DNA from: Paracoccus everestensis
Lineage (GTDB): Bacteria > Pseudomonadota > Alphaproteobacteria > Rhodobacterales > Rhodobacteraceae
Length of the DNA stretch: 64,000 nt
Direction: 5' to 3'
NCBI RefSeq assembly: GCF_021491915.1
Contig: NZ_CP090836.1
Span: 1,288,501 to 1,352,500 of the forward strand
In this document: in pieces, positions 10,639 through 22,936 of the stretch
Layout: every line of letters starts with the position of its first letter
Position numbering within the stretch: the stretch's first letter is position 1
Program-made: the position numbers and the translations under genes
Notes under the pieces: model-generated
Databases searched by the model: none
What the model was told of the DNA's origin: nothing
What the model saw: only the letters and a program-made list of their open reading frames with translations

Positions 10639-10661
10639 CCCTGACCCGACAACGGTCAGGG
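10639..10661 (+). other. Perfect hairpin between sufS and the oxidoreductase gene
   Basis: CCCTGACC and GGTCAGGG form an 8-bp perfect stem with a 7-nt loop. No U-run follows, and the 3' arm touches the GGGAAGG ribosome-binding site of the next gene (ATG 10669). It could attenuate readthrough from the suf operon or mask initiation; either role is inference. Confidence 0.45.
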
Positions 10662-10668
10662 GAAGGTC

Positions 10669-11883
10669 ATGGCAGAGGTTCTGGTTCTGGGTGCGGGCAT
10701 GGTCGGCGTCACGACCGGACTGGCTTTGCAGGCGCGCGGGCATCAGGTCACCATCGTCGAACGCGGCGTCCCAGGGCGCGAAACCAGCTATGGCAACGCG
10801 GGCCTGATCCAGACCGAGGCGGTGGAACCCTATGCCATGCCGCTGGCCCCCGGCGCGCTGATCCAGATCGCGCTTGGGCGGGGCTATGACGTGAAATGGA
10901 ACGTCGGGGGCTTATTGTCGCAACTGAACGCGGTCTGGACCTATGCGGTGAATTCGCTGCCCGCAGGCCACCGCCGTGCGACCCTGACTTGGGGCAAGCT
11001 GATCCGCCAATCGACTGACCGCCATGCGCCGCTGATCGAAGCCGCCGGGGCCGACAACATCATCCGCCGCGACGGTTATATCGAGGTGCATCGCACCCCC
11101 GCCCGCATGGGAAAGGCCCGCATCACCGCTAAGCGGTTCCTGGACGAGTTTGGGGTCGAGGCACGCTTGATGGACGGCAAGGCGCTGCGCACGCTGGAGC
11201 CCGCGATCAAGATTGAGGTGGAGGGCGCGACCCACTGGGCCGATGCCTGGACTTGTTCCGATCCGGGCGGGTTGGTCGCATCCTATGCCAGCCTGTTCGA
11301 AAAGCACGGCGGGCGGATCGTCAACGGCGACGCGGGCGACCTGCACCGCGCGGGCAAGGGCTGGCGCGTGGCCGAGGCAGAGGGCGAACACGCCGTCGTG
11401 GCCCTGGGGCCGTGGACACCGATGCTGTTGCAGCGGTTCGGCCTGACCGTGCCGATGGTCTTCAAGCGCGGCTATCACCGTCACTACCGGATGAAGACGC
11501 CGCCGAACCACCCCATCGCCGACTTCGGCAATTCCGTCGTGCTGTCGCCCATGCGCCGGGGTCTGCGGATCGCCACCGCCGCCGAACTGACCAGTCACCC
11601 CCGCCTGACTCCGCCGCAGTTGAAGCATGGCGAAAAGGCTGCGCGCGAACTGTTCGACATCGGCCAGCCGGTCGAGGCCGAACCCTGGACCGGCCGCCGC
11701 CCCTGCATTCCCGATATGCTGCCGGTCATTGGCCGCGTTCCCGACCAGCCGAACCTGTGGGCGCATTTCGGCCACGGCCACCAGGGCTTTACGCTGGGCC
11801 CGGTCACGGCGGAAATCCTGGCCGAGGAAATGGACGGCGGGCAGGGTTGGGCGGAACTGCAGCCGGGGCGGTTCAAGCGCTGA
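10669..11883 (+). CDS. FAD-dependent oxidoreductase, D-amino-acid dehydrogenase (DadA)-like
   Basis: The 404-aa protein belongs to the DAO family. The N-terminus has the FAD-binding motif VLGAGMVGVTTGLAL followed by the acidic end of the second strand (VTIVERG). The C-terminal GHGHQGFTLGPVTAEILAEE segment closes the FAD site. The substrate could be a D-amino acid or another secondary amine; the sequence does not decide. It stands alone after the suf operon, separated by about 100 bp that include a hairpin, and ends 85 bp before uvrB. Confidence 0.82.
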   Translation: MAEVLVLGAGMVGVTTGLALQARGHQVTIVERGVPGRETSYGNAGLIQTEAVEPYAMPLAPGALIQIALGRGYDVKWNVGGLLSQLNAVWTYAVNSLPAGHRRATLTWGKLIRQSTDRHAPLIEAAGADNIIRRDGYIEVHRTPARMGKARITAKRFLDEFGVEARLMDGKALRTLEPAIKIEVEGATHWADAWTCSDPGGLVASYASLFEKHGGRIVNGDAGDLHRAGKGWRVAEAEGEHAVVALGPWTPMLLQRFGLTVPMVFKRGYHRHYRMKTPPNHPIADFGNSVVLSPMRRGLRIATAAELTSHPRLTPPQLKHGEKAARELFDIGQPVEAEPWTGRRPCIPDMLPVIGRVPDQPNLWAHFGHGHQGFTLGPVTAEILAEEMDGGQGWAELQPGRFKR

Positions 11884-11968
11884 CCGGCGGGCGCATTCCA
11901 TGGGTTGCCCCTGTTGACTTTCGCGCGCGGGGACACACCTTACAGGCTCTGCCGGATGAAGGATGCCC

Positions 11969-14155
<2,187 letters not shown>

Positions 14156-14162
14156 AGGCGCG

Positions 14163-16784
14163 TCAGGCCAGGGCTGCCCCGATCTTGCGCGCCAACTGGT
14201 CAAAGCTGAAGGGCTTTGCCAGGAAATTGCCCTCCGCCTTGACGCTCTTGTCGATATCAGAGGAATTGCCCGTATAGCCGCTGGCGTAAACGACCCTCAG
14301 GTCGCCTCGGATCGCGCGCGCCTGTTCGACCAGTTGCGGCCCGGTCATCTGCGGCATGACAACATCCGTGAACAGCAGCGCAATGTCAGGGCGCTGTTCC
14401 AGGATCTTCAGGCCCAAAGACCCTGACGCGGCTTCCAGCACCGTATAGCCAAGATCGCGCAGCGATGCGACGGTAAAGGCGCGCACCCGATCCTCGTCCT
14501 CGACCACCAGGATTACCTGGTCCGATCGGCCCACCGGCACCTCTGCGGCCGGATCGCCCGAAGTCTGTTCCGCATGGCCGGGGCTGCGCGGCAGATACAG
14601 GTCGACCACCGTGCCTTGGCCGATCTGCGACTTGATCGCGACATGGCCGCCCGATTGTCGGATGAAGCCGTAAACCTGGCTCAGCCCCAGGCCGGTGCCT
14701 CGTCCCGTGGGCTTGGTGGTAAAGAACGGATCAAAGGCCTTGGCCAGAACCTCGGGCGTCATGCCGGTGCCGGTGTCCAGCACCCGGATCCGCACGAAGT
14801 CCCCCGGTTCCATCCCCAGGCCGCGTGCCGCCTGGGCATCCAGACCGGCATTTTCGGTTTCCAGCGTGACCCGCCCGCCATCAAGCATCGCGTCGCGGGC
14901 GTTCACGGCCAGGTTGATGATGGCATTTTCCAGCTGGTTGGGATCGGCCTTGGTCGGCCAAAGGCCGGGGTGCAGCAGCGTTTCCAGAACAATGGTTTCA
15001 CCCAGCGACCGCGACAGCATATCCGACAAACCCGACAGCAAGGCGTTGGCATCGACCACCACGGGTTCCAGCGGTTGCTGGCGTGAAAATGCCAGCAACC
15101 GCTGGGTCAGGGCGGCGGCGCGGCCCGCACCATCCAGGGCGCCTTCGATAAAGGCGCCGACATCGGTGTTGCCGCGCGCGAGCTGACGCTGCGTCAGGTT
15201 TAGCCCGCTGATGACAATGGCCAGCATATTGTTGAAGTCATGGGCGATTCCCCCGGTCAACTGGCCCACTGCCTCCATCTTCTGCAACTGGCGCAATTGA
15301 CGCTCGGCGGCCTCGCGGCGTTCGAATTCTTCGCGCAGGACGATTTCGCGATGGGCAAGCGCCGCCTCTTGTTCCTCGACCCGGCGGTTCAGGCTTTGCA
15401 GCGCCTCGGCCCGTTCGATGGCCAGCCAGGTCTGTTGGACAATTTCCTTGGCCAGGATGATTTCCGGTTCCGTCCAGGCCCGCACCGTTGCCTGGTGAAG
15501 ATAGATCCCGGCCGCCCATTTGCCATCCGTCAGCAGCGGCACGCAGATCCCCGCCAGAACGCCCTCCTGTGCATAGGGCATCAGCCCGCCATCCGCATCA
15601 AGGCGGCTATCCCCGAAGACAAGGGCGCGGCCCGCCCGGCGTTCCGTGTCGGCATGGATGCCATAATGATCCGTTGGCTGATTGCCCATCAGCGGGTCCA
15701 GGGTGCCGTCCGACCAGGACGCCTCGTGGCAGATAAGCTGCGGTCCGGTCAGCCGGTAAAAGCCCACGCGGTTGACGCCCAGCCGCTTGCCCAGGGTTTC
15801 GGATGAAACGCGCAGGATTTCCTGGGGGTCGGTCTGCATCCGTTGACGGGCGATCTGTTCAAGGACGAACTCGCGCTCTTCCTTGGCGGCGCGCAGTTGA
15901 AGCTCGGCTTCCTTTAACCGGGTGATGTCATAGCTGACGCCCGGCAGGCGCGCGCAGCGCCCGTCAGGTCCGGGAATGCACCGTCCCTGGGCGGATACCC
16001 AGGACACCGACCCGTCTTCCCGCACCAGTCGGTATTCCGATGTGAACGGGCCGACGGTGCGGATCGCCTCGGCAATCTCGGCTTCGACGCGGGCGCGGTC
16101 GTCGGGGTGGATGCCGAAAAAGAACTGCTCGACCCCCGCGCCTTGGGCCGCAAGGGCAGGGTCAACCCCATAGAGGTTTGCGAAATGCCCATCGGTGGTG
16201 ACGCGATCCGCGGCCACGTCCCAGTCCCAGATGCCCACGCTGTTGCCCGCCGACATGGCAAGATCCAGGCGGTTCGCCGCCTCGGCCCTTGCGCGTTCGG
16301 CCAGGATCCGATCCGTTGTCTCGCCCGTGACGCACAAAAGCCCGACGATACGCCCGTCGGCATCAAAGGTAGGGGAATAGGTAAAGATCCAATAGCTTTC
16401 CTCGGGCAGTCCGGTGCGGCTCAGATCCAGCCGCATATCCACGACCTTCTGGCTTTCGCCGCGCAGGCATCCCTCGACCAGGGGCAGGATGTCGTTCCAG
16501 ATGCTTTCCCAGACCTTGCCGAACGGCCTGCCAAGCGCGTCGCCTGCCCGATAACCCAGGATCGGAACATAGGCATCGTTATAGAACGAGATGAGGTCCG
16601 GTCCCCAAGCCAGATACATGGGCGTCGGGCAAGCCAGCATCGTGGTCAGGATCGCGCGCAGGTCGGTGGGCCATGACGCCCGCGGACCCATCGGTGTGGA
16701 CGACCAGTCCCTCGCCGCGATTTCGCGCGCCACACGGCTGTCGAAAGCCGCCAGCCAGTCACCCGAGGGCCGTTCGATCTTCAT
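14163..16784 (-). CDS. Hybrid sensor histidine kinase (PAS-PAS-GAF-HisKA-HATPase-REC)
   Basis: The 873-aa protein has no obvious membrane segment and is probably cytoplasmic. Domains in order: a PAS-like region (about 45-160; SPTFDADGRIVGLLCVTGET), a second PAS with PAC-type end (about 175-295), a GAF domain (about 300-455), a coiled coil (about 465-510), the phosphoacceptor H-box AHDFNNML, an HATPase domain with N box NLAVNARDAM and G boxes DTGTGM and GTGLGL, and a receiver domain with the phospho-Asp in LLFTDVVMPQM. The ligand is unknown. Its own REC domain suggests phosphorelay or self-inhibition. No response regulator or transcription factor lies next to it. Confidence 0.9.
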   Translation of the reverse strand: MKIERPSGDWLAAFDSRVAREIAARDWSSTPMGPRASWPTDLRAILTTMLACPTPMYLAWGPDLISFYNDAYVPILGYRAGDALGRPFGKVWESIWNDILPLVEGCLRGESQKVVDMRLDLSRTGLPEESYWIFTYSPTFDADGRIVGLLCVTGETTDRILAERARAEAANRLDLAMSAGNSVGIWDWDVAADRVTTDGHFANLYGVDPALAAQGAGVEQFFFGIHPDDRARVEAEIAEAIRTVGPFTSEYRLVREDGSVSWVSAQGRCIPGPDGRCARLPGVSYDITRLKEAELQLRAAKEEREFVLEQIARQRMQTDPQEILRVSSETLGKRLGVNRVGFYRLTGPQLICHEASWSDGTLDPLMGNQPTDHYGIHADTERRAGRALVFGDSRLDADGGLMPYAQEGVLAGICVPLLTDGKWAAGIYLHQATVRAWTEPEIILAKEIVQQTWLAIERAEALQSLNRRVEEQEAALAHREIVLREEFERREAAERQLRQLQKMEAVGQLTGGIAHDFNNMLAIVISGLNLTQRQLARGNTDVGAFIEGALDGAGRAAALTQRLLAFSRQQPLEPVVVDANALLSGLSDMLSRSLGETIVLETLLHPGLWPTKADPNQLENAIINLAVNARDAMLDGGRVTLETENAGLDAQAARGLGMEPGDFVRIRVLDTGTGMTPEVLAKAFDPFFTTKPTGRGTGLGLSQVYGFIRQSGGHVAIKSQIGQGTVVDLYLPRSPGHAEQTSGDPAAEVPVGRSDQVILVVEDEDRVRAFTVASLRDLGYTVLEAASGSLGLKILEQRPDIALLFTDVVMPQMTGPQLVEQARAIRGDLRVVYASGYTGNSSDIDKSVKAEGNFLAKPFSFDQLARKIGAALA

Positions 16785-16920
16785 TCATTTTCCGTTCGCG
16801 CGCGTTCAGGCAGAATCAGCATCCCGATAAGGTGCTTCAGCAGCCTTTGCACGCGATATTCGCGCCGATGGCGGGTCACTGCAAGTCCCTGAAAACACGA
16901 CGTTGCAGCACTTGTCGAAA

Positions 16921-16946
16921 GGGGAACCCGAAGGTCCGGGTTCCCC
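16921..16946 (-). terminator. Terminator hairpin after glpV
   Basis: A perfect 10-bp stem (GGGGAACCCG / CGGGTTCCCC) with a 6-nt loop lies 13 bp beyond the glpV stop. On the minus strand it is followed by TTTCG, a short U-run. It probably ends the glp transcript before the kinase gene. Confidence 0.75.
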
Positions 16947-16958
16947 GGCGTCATTCCG

Positions 16959-18671
16959 TTACTGCCAGCTTTTCACCAGTTCGTCATAGCTGATGGTCTC
17001 CGGCTGGGGGTCTTCGTTTTCCAGCTTGAGCTGGGGGGCAATGCCGCCGTTTTCCTTGGCGAAGTTGTTCCACCATTCCAGGTCATGCTCCTCGGCCAGC
17101 TTCGGACCGATGTCGCCCTGCACGCCCGCGCGTTCCAGCCGTTCCATCACCTTTTCCTGTTCCGCGCACAGGCTGTCCATGGCTTCCTGCGCGGTCTTGG
17201 CACCGGATGCCGCGTCGCCGATCGCCTGCCACCAAAGCTGCGCCAGCTTCGGATAGTCAGGGACGTTGGTGCCGGTGGGCGACCATTGCAGCCGGGCGGG
17301 CGAGCGATAGAACTCGATCAGGCCGCCCAGCTTGGGCGCGCGTTCGGTGAAGGATTCGTGGTCCAGCGTGGATTGGCGGATGAAGGTCAGGCCGACATGG
17401 CTTTTCTTCACGTCCACCGTCTTCGAAGTCACAAACTGCGCATAAAGCCAGGCAGCCTTGGCGCGGTCGTCGGGCGTCGATTTCAGCAGCGTCCAGGAAC
17501 CTGCGTCCTGATAGCCCAGTTTCATACCGTCCTGCCAATAGGCGCCATGGGGCGAGGGGGCAAAGCGCCATTTCGGCGTGCCGTCCTCGTTCACGACGGG
17601 CAGGCCTTCCTTGACGAAATCGGCCGTGAAGGCGGTATAGGTGAACATCTGCTGGGCGACCTCGCCCTGGCTGGGCACTGGGCCGCTTTCGCTGAAGGTC
17701 ATGCCCTGGGCGGCAGGGGGCGCGAACTTGGTCATCCAGTCCAGGTATTTCTGGATCGCGTAAACCGAGGCCGGGCCGTTGGTATCGCCGCCGCGGGCCA
17801 CGCAACTGCCCACGGGGCGGCTGTTTTCATCGACGCGGATGCCCCATTCGTCCACCGGCAATCCGTTCGGAATGCCCTTGTCGCCGTTCCCGGCCATCGA
17901 CAGCCAGGCATCGGTGAAGCGCCAGCCAAGGCTGGGATCCTTCTTGCCATAGTCCATGTGGCCGAAGACCGTCTTGCCGTCGATCTCGCGGCCGGTGAAG
18001 AATTCGGCGATGTCCTCGTAAGCCGACCATGTGACCGGGACACCCAGGTCATAGCCGTATTTTTCCTTGAACTCGGCCTTGTTGGTTTCGTCGTCGAACC
18101 AGTCCTTGCGGAACCAGTAGAGGTTGGCGAACTGCTGGTCGGGCAGTTGATACAGGTTGCCGTCGGGCGCGGTGGTGAAGGACTTGCCGATAAAGTCGTC
18201 GATGTCCAGGTTCGGGTTGGTGGCGTCCTTGCCCGCGTTGGCCATCCAGTCGGTCAGGTTGCGCGCCTGCTGGTAACGCCAGTGGGTGCCGATCAGGTCG
18301 CTGTCGTTGACATAGGCGTCATAGATGTTCTCGCCCGACTGCATCTGCGTTTGCAGCTTTTCCACCACGTCGCCTTCGCCGATCAGGTCATGCGTGATCT
18401 TGATGCCGGTGATGGCGGTGAAGGCGGGGGCAAGGGTCTTGGCCTCGTATTCATGGGTGGTGATGGTTTCGGATACCACCTTGATGTCCATCCCCGCGAA
18501 GGGCTGGGCGGCGTCGATGAACCATTGCATCTCGGCCTCTTGCGCGGCGCGATCCAGGCTGGACATATCGCCGATTTCCGCGTCGAGGAAGGCCTTGGCC
18601 TCCTCGATCCCGGCATTTGCGCCGGTGACCATCAGCGCAAGGCTCATGGCCGTCGTCAGATAGAACTTCAT
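16959..18671 (-). CDS. glpV: Glycerol ABC transporter substrate-binding protein (GlpV-like)
   Basis: The 570-aa periplasmic protein has a signal peptide (MKFYLTTAMSLALMVTGANA, cleavage after ANA) and an extracellular solute-binding fold of unusual length for sugar-type binding proteins, as in the rhizobial glycerol transporter. It is the last gene of glpD-S-T-P-Q-U-V, 39 bp after glpU. Gene order, rather than a residue signature, identifies glycerol as the likely ligand. A strong hairpin follows. Confidence 0.87.
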   Translation of the reverse strand: MKFYLTTAMSLALMVTGANAGIEEAKAFLDAEIGDMSSLDRAAQEAEMQWFIDAAQPFAGMDIKVVSETITTHEYEAKTLAPAFTAITGIKITHDLIGEGDVVEKLQTQMQSGENIYDAYVNDSDLIGTHWRYQQARNLTDWMANAGKDATNPNLDIDDFIGKSFTTAPDGNLYQLPDQQFANLYWFRKDWFDDETNKAEFKEKYGYDLGVPVTWSAYEDIAEFFTGREIDGKTVFGHMDYGKKDPSLGWRFTDAWLSMAGNGDKGIPNGLPVDEWGIRVDENSRPVGSCVARGGDTNGPASVYAIQKYLDWMTKFAPPAAQGMTFSESGPVPSQGEVAQQMFTYTAFTADFVKEGLPVVNEDGTPKWRFAPSPHGAYWQDGMKLGYQDAGSWTLLKSTPDDRAKAAWLYAQFVTSKTVDVKKSHVGLTFIRQSTLDHESFTERAPKLGGLIEFYRSPARLQWSPTGTNVPDYPKLAQLWWQAIGDAASGAKTAQEAMDSLCAEQEKVMERLERAGVQGDIGPKLAEEHDLEWWNNFAKENGGIAPQLKLENEDPQPETISYDELVKSWQ

Positions 18672-18710
18672 GTCTTCTCCTCCCCAGGATGGGCCTTGGC
18701 GGCCCGGTTT

Positions 18711-19112
18711 TCACACCCAGCGGAACACCGCCGCGGCGTAGATCAGTGACACGATCAATCCTCCCCAGGCGGGCTGTCCTCCCAGGCCCAGCCAGGCGAG
18801 GTTGATGAAGGCCGAGCCGAGCAGGCTGATGAACAGCCGGTCGCCCCGGGTGGTCCATATCCCCAGAAGCCCCTTGCGCGGCGTTTCCGGCGAACGGATG
18901 GCAAGCCAGGTGAAGAACAGCAGCAGTGCGGCGATCACCCAGAAGAAAAAGGCGGTCGGAAAGGTCCAGGCCATCCAGCCCCCGGGATTGAGGGCGCCGG
19001 TCCATTCCCGGACGCCGTCCTCGGCCGGGACCAGCAAGACCAGCCATGCCAGCACGGCCAGCATCAGCAACGCGGCGGCGACAAAGCCGGTGTTCAGGGA
19101 CGATCTGCGCAT
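18711..19112 (-). CDS. glpU: Small membrane protein of the glycerol transporter (GlpU, DUF2160)
   Basis: The 133-aa product begins MRRSSLNTGFVAAALLML and has about three hydrophobic helices (residues 8-27, 45-67, 95-125). DUF2160-type proteins accompany GlpPQSTUV glycerol ABC transporters; their exact function is unknown. The start overlaps the glpQ stop by one base (TGATG). The frame is open a further 36 codons upstream into glpQ, which is rejected for that reason. Confidence 0.82.
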   Translation of the reverse strand: MRRSSLNTGFVAAALLMLAVLAWLVLLVPAEDGVREWTGALNPGGWMAWTFPTAFFFWVIAALLLFFTWLAIRSPETPRKGLLGIWTTRGDRLFISLLGSAFINLAWLGLGGQPAWGGLIVSLIYAAAVFRWV

Positions 19113-19923
19113 CACACCCTCCCCAATGCAAAGCCCTTGGCGATGTAATTGCGCACGAACCAGATCACAAGCGCGCCGGGAACGATGGTCAGCACCCCCG
19201 CCGCCGCAAGCACGCCCCAATCAAGGCCCGAGGCGCTGACCGTGCGCGTCATCGTGGCCGCGATGGGCTTGGCGTTCACGGATGTCAGCGTGCGCGACAG
19301 CAGCAGTTCGACCCAGGAAAACATGAAGCAGAAGAAGGCCGCGACGCCGATGCCGCTGGCGATCAGGGGCATGAAGATGCGCGTGAAGAACCGCGGGAAG
19401 CTGTAGCCGTCGATATAGGCGGTCTCGTCGATCTCTCGCGGGACGCCGGACATGAAGCCTTCCAGGATCCAGACGGCCAGCGGCACGTTGAACAGGCAAT
19501 GCGCCAGGGCCACGGCGATATGCGTGTCGAACAGGCCGACGGCCGAATAAAGCTGGAAGAAGGGCAGGGCGAAGACGGCGGGCGGGGCCATGCGGTTCGT
19601 CAGCAGCCAGAAGAACAGGTGCTTGTCCCCCAGGAAGCGATAGCGGCTGAAGGCATAGGCGGCGGGCAGGGCCACCGCCAGCGACAGCGCGGTGTTCAGA
19701 ACGACATAGATCAGGCTGTTGACATAGCCCATGTACCAGCTTGGATCCGTCAGGATCACGCGATAGTTGTCCAGCGTCGGGTTCAGCGGATACAGGCTGA
19801 AGGCGCCGGTGATTTCGGCATTGGTCTTCAGGCTCATGTTCACCAGCCAGTAGATGGGAACCAGCAGGAACGACAGGTACAGGGTCATCACGACCGCAGA
19901 CCCGAGCGATGCGTGACGGGCGT

Positions 19924-19927
<4 letters not shown>
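19112..19927 (-). CDS. glpQ: Glycerol ABC transporter permease (GlpQ-like)
   Basis: The 271-aa inner-membrane permease belongs to the MalG-type family. It has about six hydrophobic segments and an EAA loop (EIDETAYIDGYSFPRFFTRI) that contacts the ATPases. Start: ATG 19925-19927 overlaps the end of glpP (ATGA); the frame extends upstream within glpP without family similarity. It pairs with GlpP. Confidence 0.9.
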
Positions 19928-20789
<862 letters not shown>

Positions 20790-20793
<4 letters not shown>

Positions 20794-21872
20794 GCGGCCC
20801 TTTCTGTGGGTTCGATGCGCCAGTCATCGACAAAGACGCCGATGCGGGCGGGGTCCAGGGCGACGCGGTCGAATGCGGCGGGGATCGGCTGATCCTCGGG
20901 GACGACGACGTTGAAGGGGGCGCCCGCGACGGTGCCGCGCAGGATGCGGTGGTGGCCCACGTCCTCGACCCGGGTCAGGCGGAAAGGCAGGCCTTCGCCT
21001 GTTGTGGGACGGGCGGCGTCAGGGCGGATGCCGATCTGCACCCGACCCGTTTGCGGCGCATAGGGCGCGGTCAGGGGGATCGTGGTCCCGGCGACAAGGG
21101 CGGCGGCGCCCTGAACCTGCGCGTCCAGCAGATTCATGCCGGGCGAGCCGATGAAATAGCCGACGAAGGTATGCGCCGGGGTATCGAACAGCGATTGCGG
21201 CGTGCCCGCCTGCACGACGCGGCCCTCGGACATGACCACCACCTCGTCGGCGAAGGTCAAAGCCTCGGTCTGGTCATGGGTGACATAGATCATCGTGTGG
21301 CCGAATTCGCGGTGCAAGGCCTTCAACTGCGTGCGCAATTCCCATTTCATCTGAGGGTCTATCACGGTCAGCGGCTCGTCGAACAGGATGGCGTTCACGT
21401 CCTGGCGGACCATGCCGCGGCCCAGGCTGATCTTCTGCTTGGCATCCGCCGTCAGGCCACGGGCGCGACGATCCAGCGTGTCGGTCATCCCGATCATGCG
21501 CGCCACCGCATCGACCCGCGCGGCGATCTGGCCTGCGGGCAGGCCACGGTTCTTCAAGGGAAAGGCAAGGTTCTGGCGGACCGTCATGGTGTCATAGACG
21601 ACCGGGAACTGGAAAACCTGCGCGATGTTGCGATCCGCCGTGGGCAGGGTCGTCACGTCGCGGTCGCCGAACAGCACCCGGCCCCGCGACGGATGCAGCA
21701 GGCCCGAGATGATGTTCAGCAACGTGGTTTTGCCGCATCCCGACGATCCCAGAAGCGCATAGGCCCCGCCGTCGCGCCAGGTCAGCGACATGGGCTTCAA
21801 TGCCCAGTCGGCATCGGCCTTGGGGGCTTTGCCATAGCTGTGGGAAAGATTGTCCAGGGTGATCTGCGCCAT
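20790..21872 (-). CDS. glpT: Glycerol ABC transporter ATPase (GlpT-like), degenerate signature
   Basis: The 360-aa ATPase starts MAQITLDNLSHSYGKAPK and has Walker A GSSGCGKTTLLN, Walker B NAILFDEPLTVIDP, the switch histidine in VTHDQTEAL and a C-terminal OB-like regulatory domain. The ABC signature is atypical: LTADAKQKISLGRGMV replaces LSGGQ. It probably dimerises with GlpS, whose signature is intact, so one ATP site would be degenerate. Start overlaps the glpS stop (TGATG); 27 in-frame upstream codons are rejected. Confidence 0.88.
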
Positions 21873-22936
21873 CACGCCGCCCGCGCATAGGGGGCAGCGC
21901 GGGCAAGCCTGCCGCCCTGGTCGAACAGATAGATATGCGCCGGATCCAGCCACAGGGTCAGCGGTCCTTGCGCCAGCCTGCGCACGCCCGGCACCAGTCC
22001 GACCCAGCGGTCATGCCCGTGCAGCAGGTGCAGATAAGTCTCGGCCCCGGTGATCTCGGTCGCGTCAAGCCGCGCGGCCAGGGGTATGGCGCGCAAGGAC
22101 TGGTCCAGCGACAGATGGGGCGCGCGGAACCCTGCGGTATAGGTGCCGTCGGGGACATCCACAGGCCAGCGGGCATCGTCCAACGCCGCTTTGCCCTCTG
22201 TCACTTCGATGCGCTTGAAATTCATCGGCGGGTCGCTGAAGACGCGCGCGGTCACGGCGTCCTGGGGGGCGCGGTAAACCTGCGGAGTCGGCCCGAATTG
22301 CGTCACCCGGCCTTCCCACAGGGTCGCGGTATGGCCGCCCAGCAACAACGCCTCCTCGGGTTCGGTGGTGGCATAGACGAAAATCGCGCCCGACGCCTCG
22401 AAGATGCGGGGGATCTCGGCGCGCAACTCCTCTCGCAGCTTGTAGTCCAGGTTCGCCAAAGGCTCGTCCAGCAGGACCAGCCCGGCGCCCTTGACCAGGG
22501 CGCGTGCCAGCGCCGTGCGCTGCTGTTGGCCGCCCGACAGTTCCAGGGGGCGGCGGCCCAGAAGGGAGGTCAGGCGCATCATCTCGGCCGTCTCACGCAC
22601 GCGGCGGTCGATCTCGGCCCGCGCCACACGCTGCAGGCGCAGGGGCGAGGCGATGTTGTCGTAAACGCTCATCGAGGGATAGTTGATGAACTGCTGGTAC
22701 ACCATCGCCACGCCCCGGTCCTGCACCCGTTGGCCTGTCACGTCCCCGCCCTGCCACAGGATCCGTCCGGTGGTCGGCTGGTCCAGTCCCGCCATCAGCC
22801 GCATCAGCGTGGTCTTGCCGGACAGGGTCGGTCCCAGCAGGACGTTCATGCTGCCCGGCGCAAGCTCCAGATCGGTGGGGTGGATCCAGCGCTGGCCCGC
22901 GACCTCCTTGGAAACGCCTTGCAGTTCCAGCGTCAT
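21872..22936 (-). CDS. glpS: Glycerol ABC transporter ATPase (GlpS-like)
   Basis: The 354-aa ATPase has Walker A GPTLSGKTTLMR, a canonical signature LSGGQQQRTALARAL, Walker B LVLLDEPLANLD, and a C-terminal MalK-like domain. The switch histidine position is unusual, reading YATTEPEEALLLGG where VTHD is common. It overlaps glpD by 4 bp. With GlpT it would energise glycerol import. Confidence 0.88.
   Translation of the reverse strand: MTLELQGVSKEVAGQRWIHPTDLELAPGSMNVLLGPTLSGKTTLMRLMAGLDQPTTGRILWQGGDVTGQRVQDRGVAMVYQQFINYPSMSVYDNIASPLRLQRVARAEIDRRVRETAEMMRLTSLLGRRPLELSGGQQQRTALARALVKGAGLVLLDEPLANLDYKLREELRAEIPRIFEASGAIFVYATTEPEEALLLGGHTATLWEGRVTQFGPTPQVYRAPQDAVTARVFSDPPMNFKRIEVTEGKAALDDARWPVDVPDGTYTAGFRAPHLSLDQSLRAIPLAARLDATEITGAETYLHLLHGHDRWVGLVPGVRRLAQGPLTLWLDPAHIYLFDQGGRLARAAPYARAA

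Noticed and set aside
11914..11945. Sigma-70 promoter for uvrB (TTGACT)
   Set aside because: No acceptable -10 element at 16-18 bp spacing.
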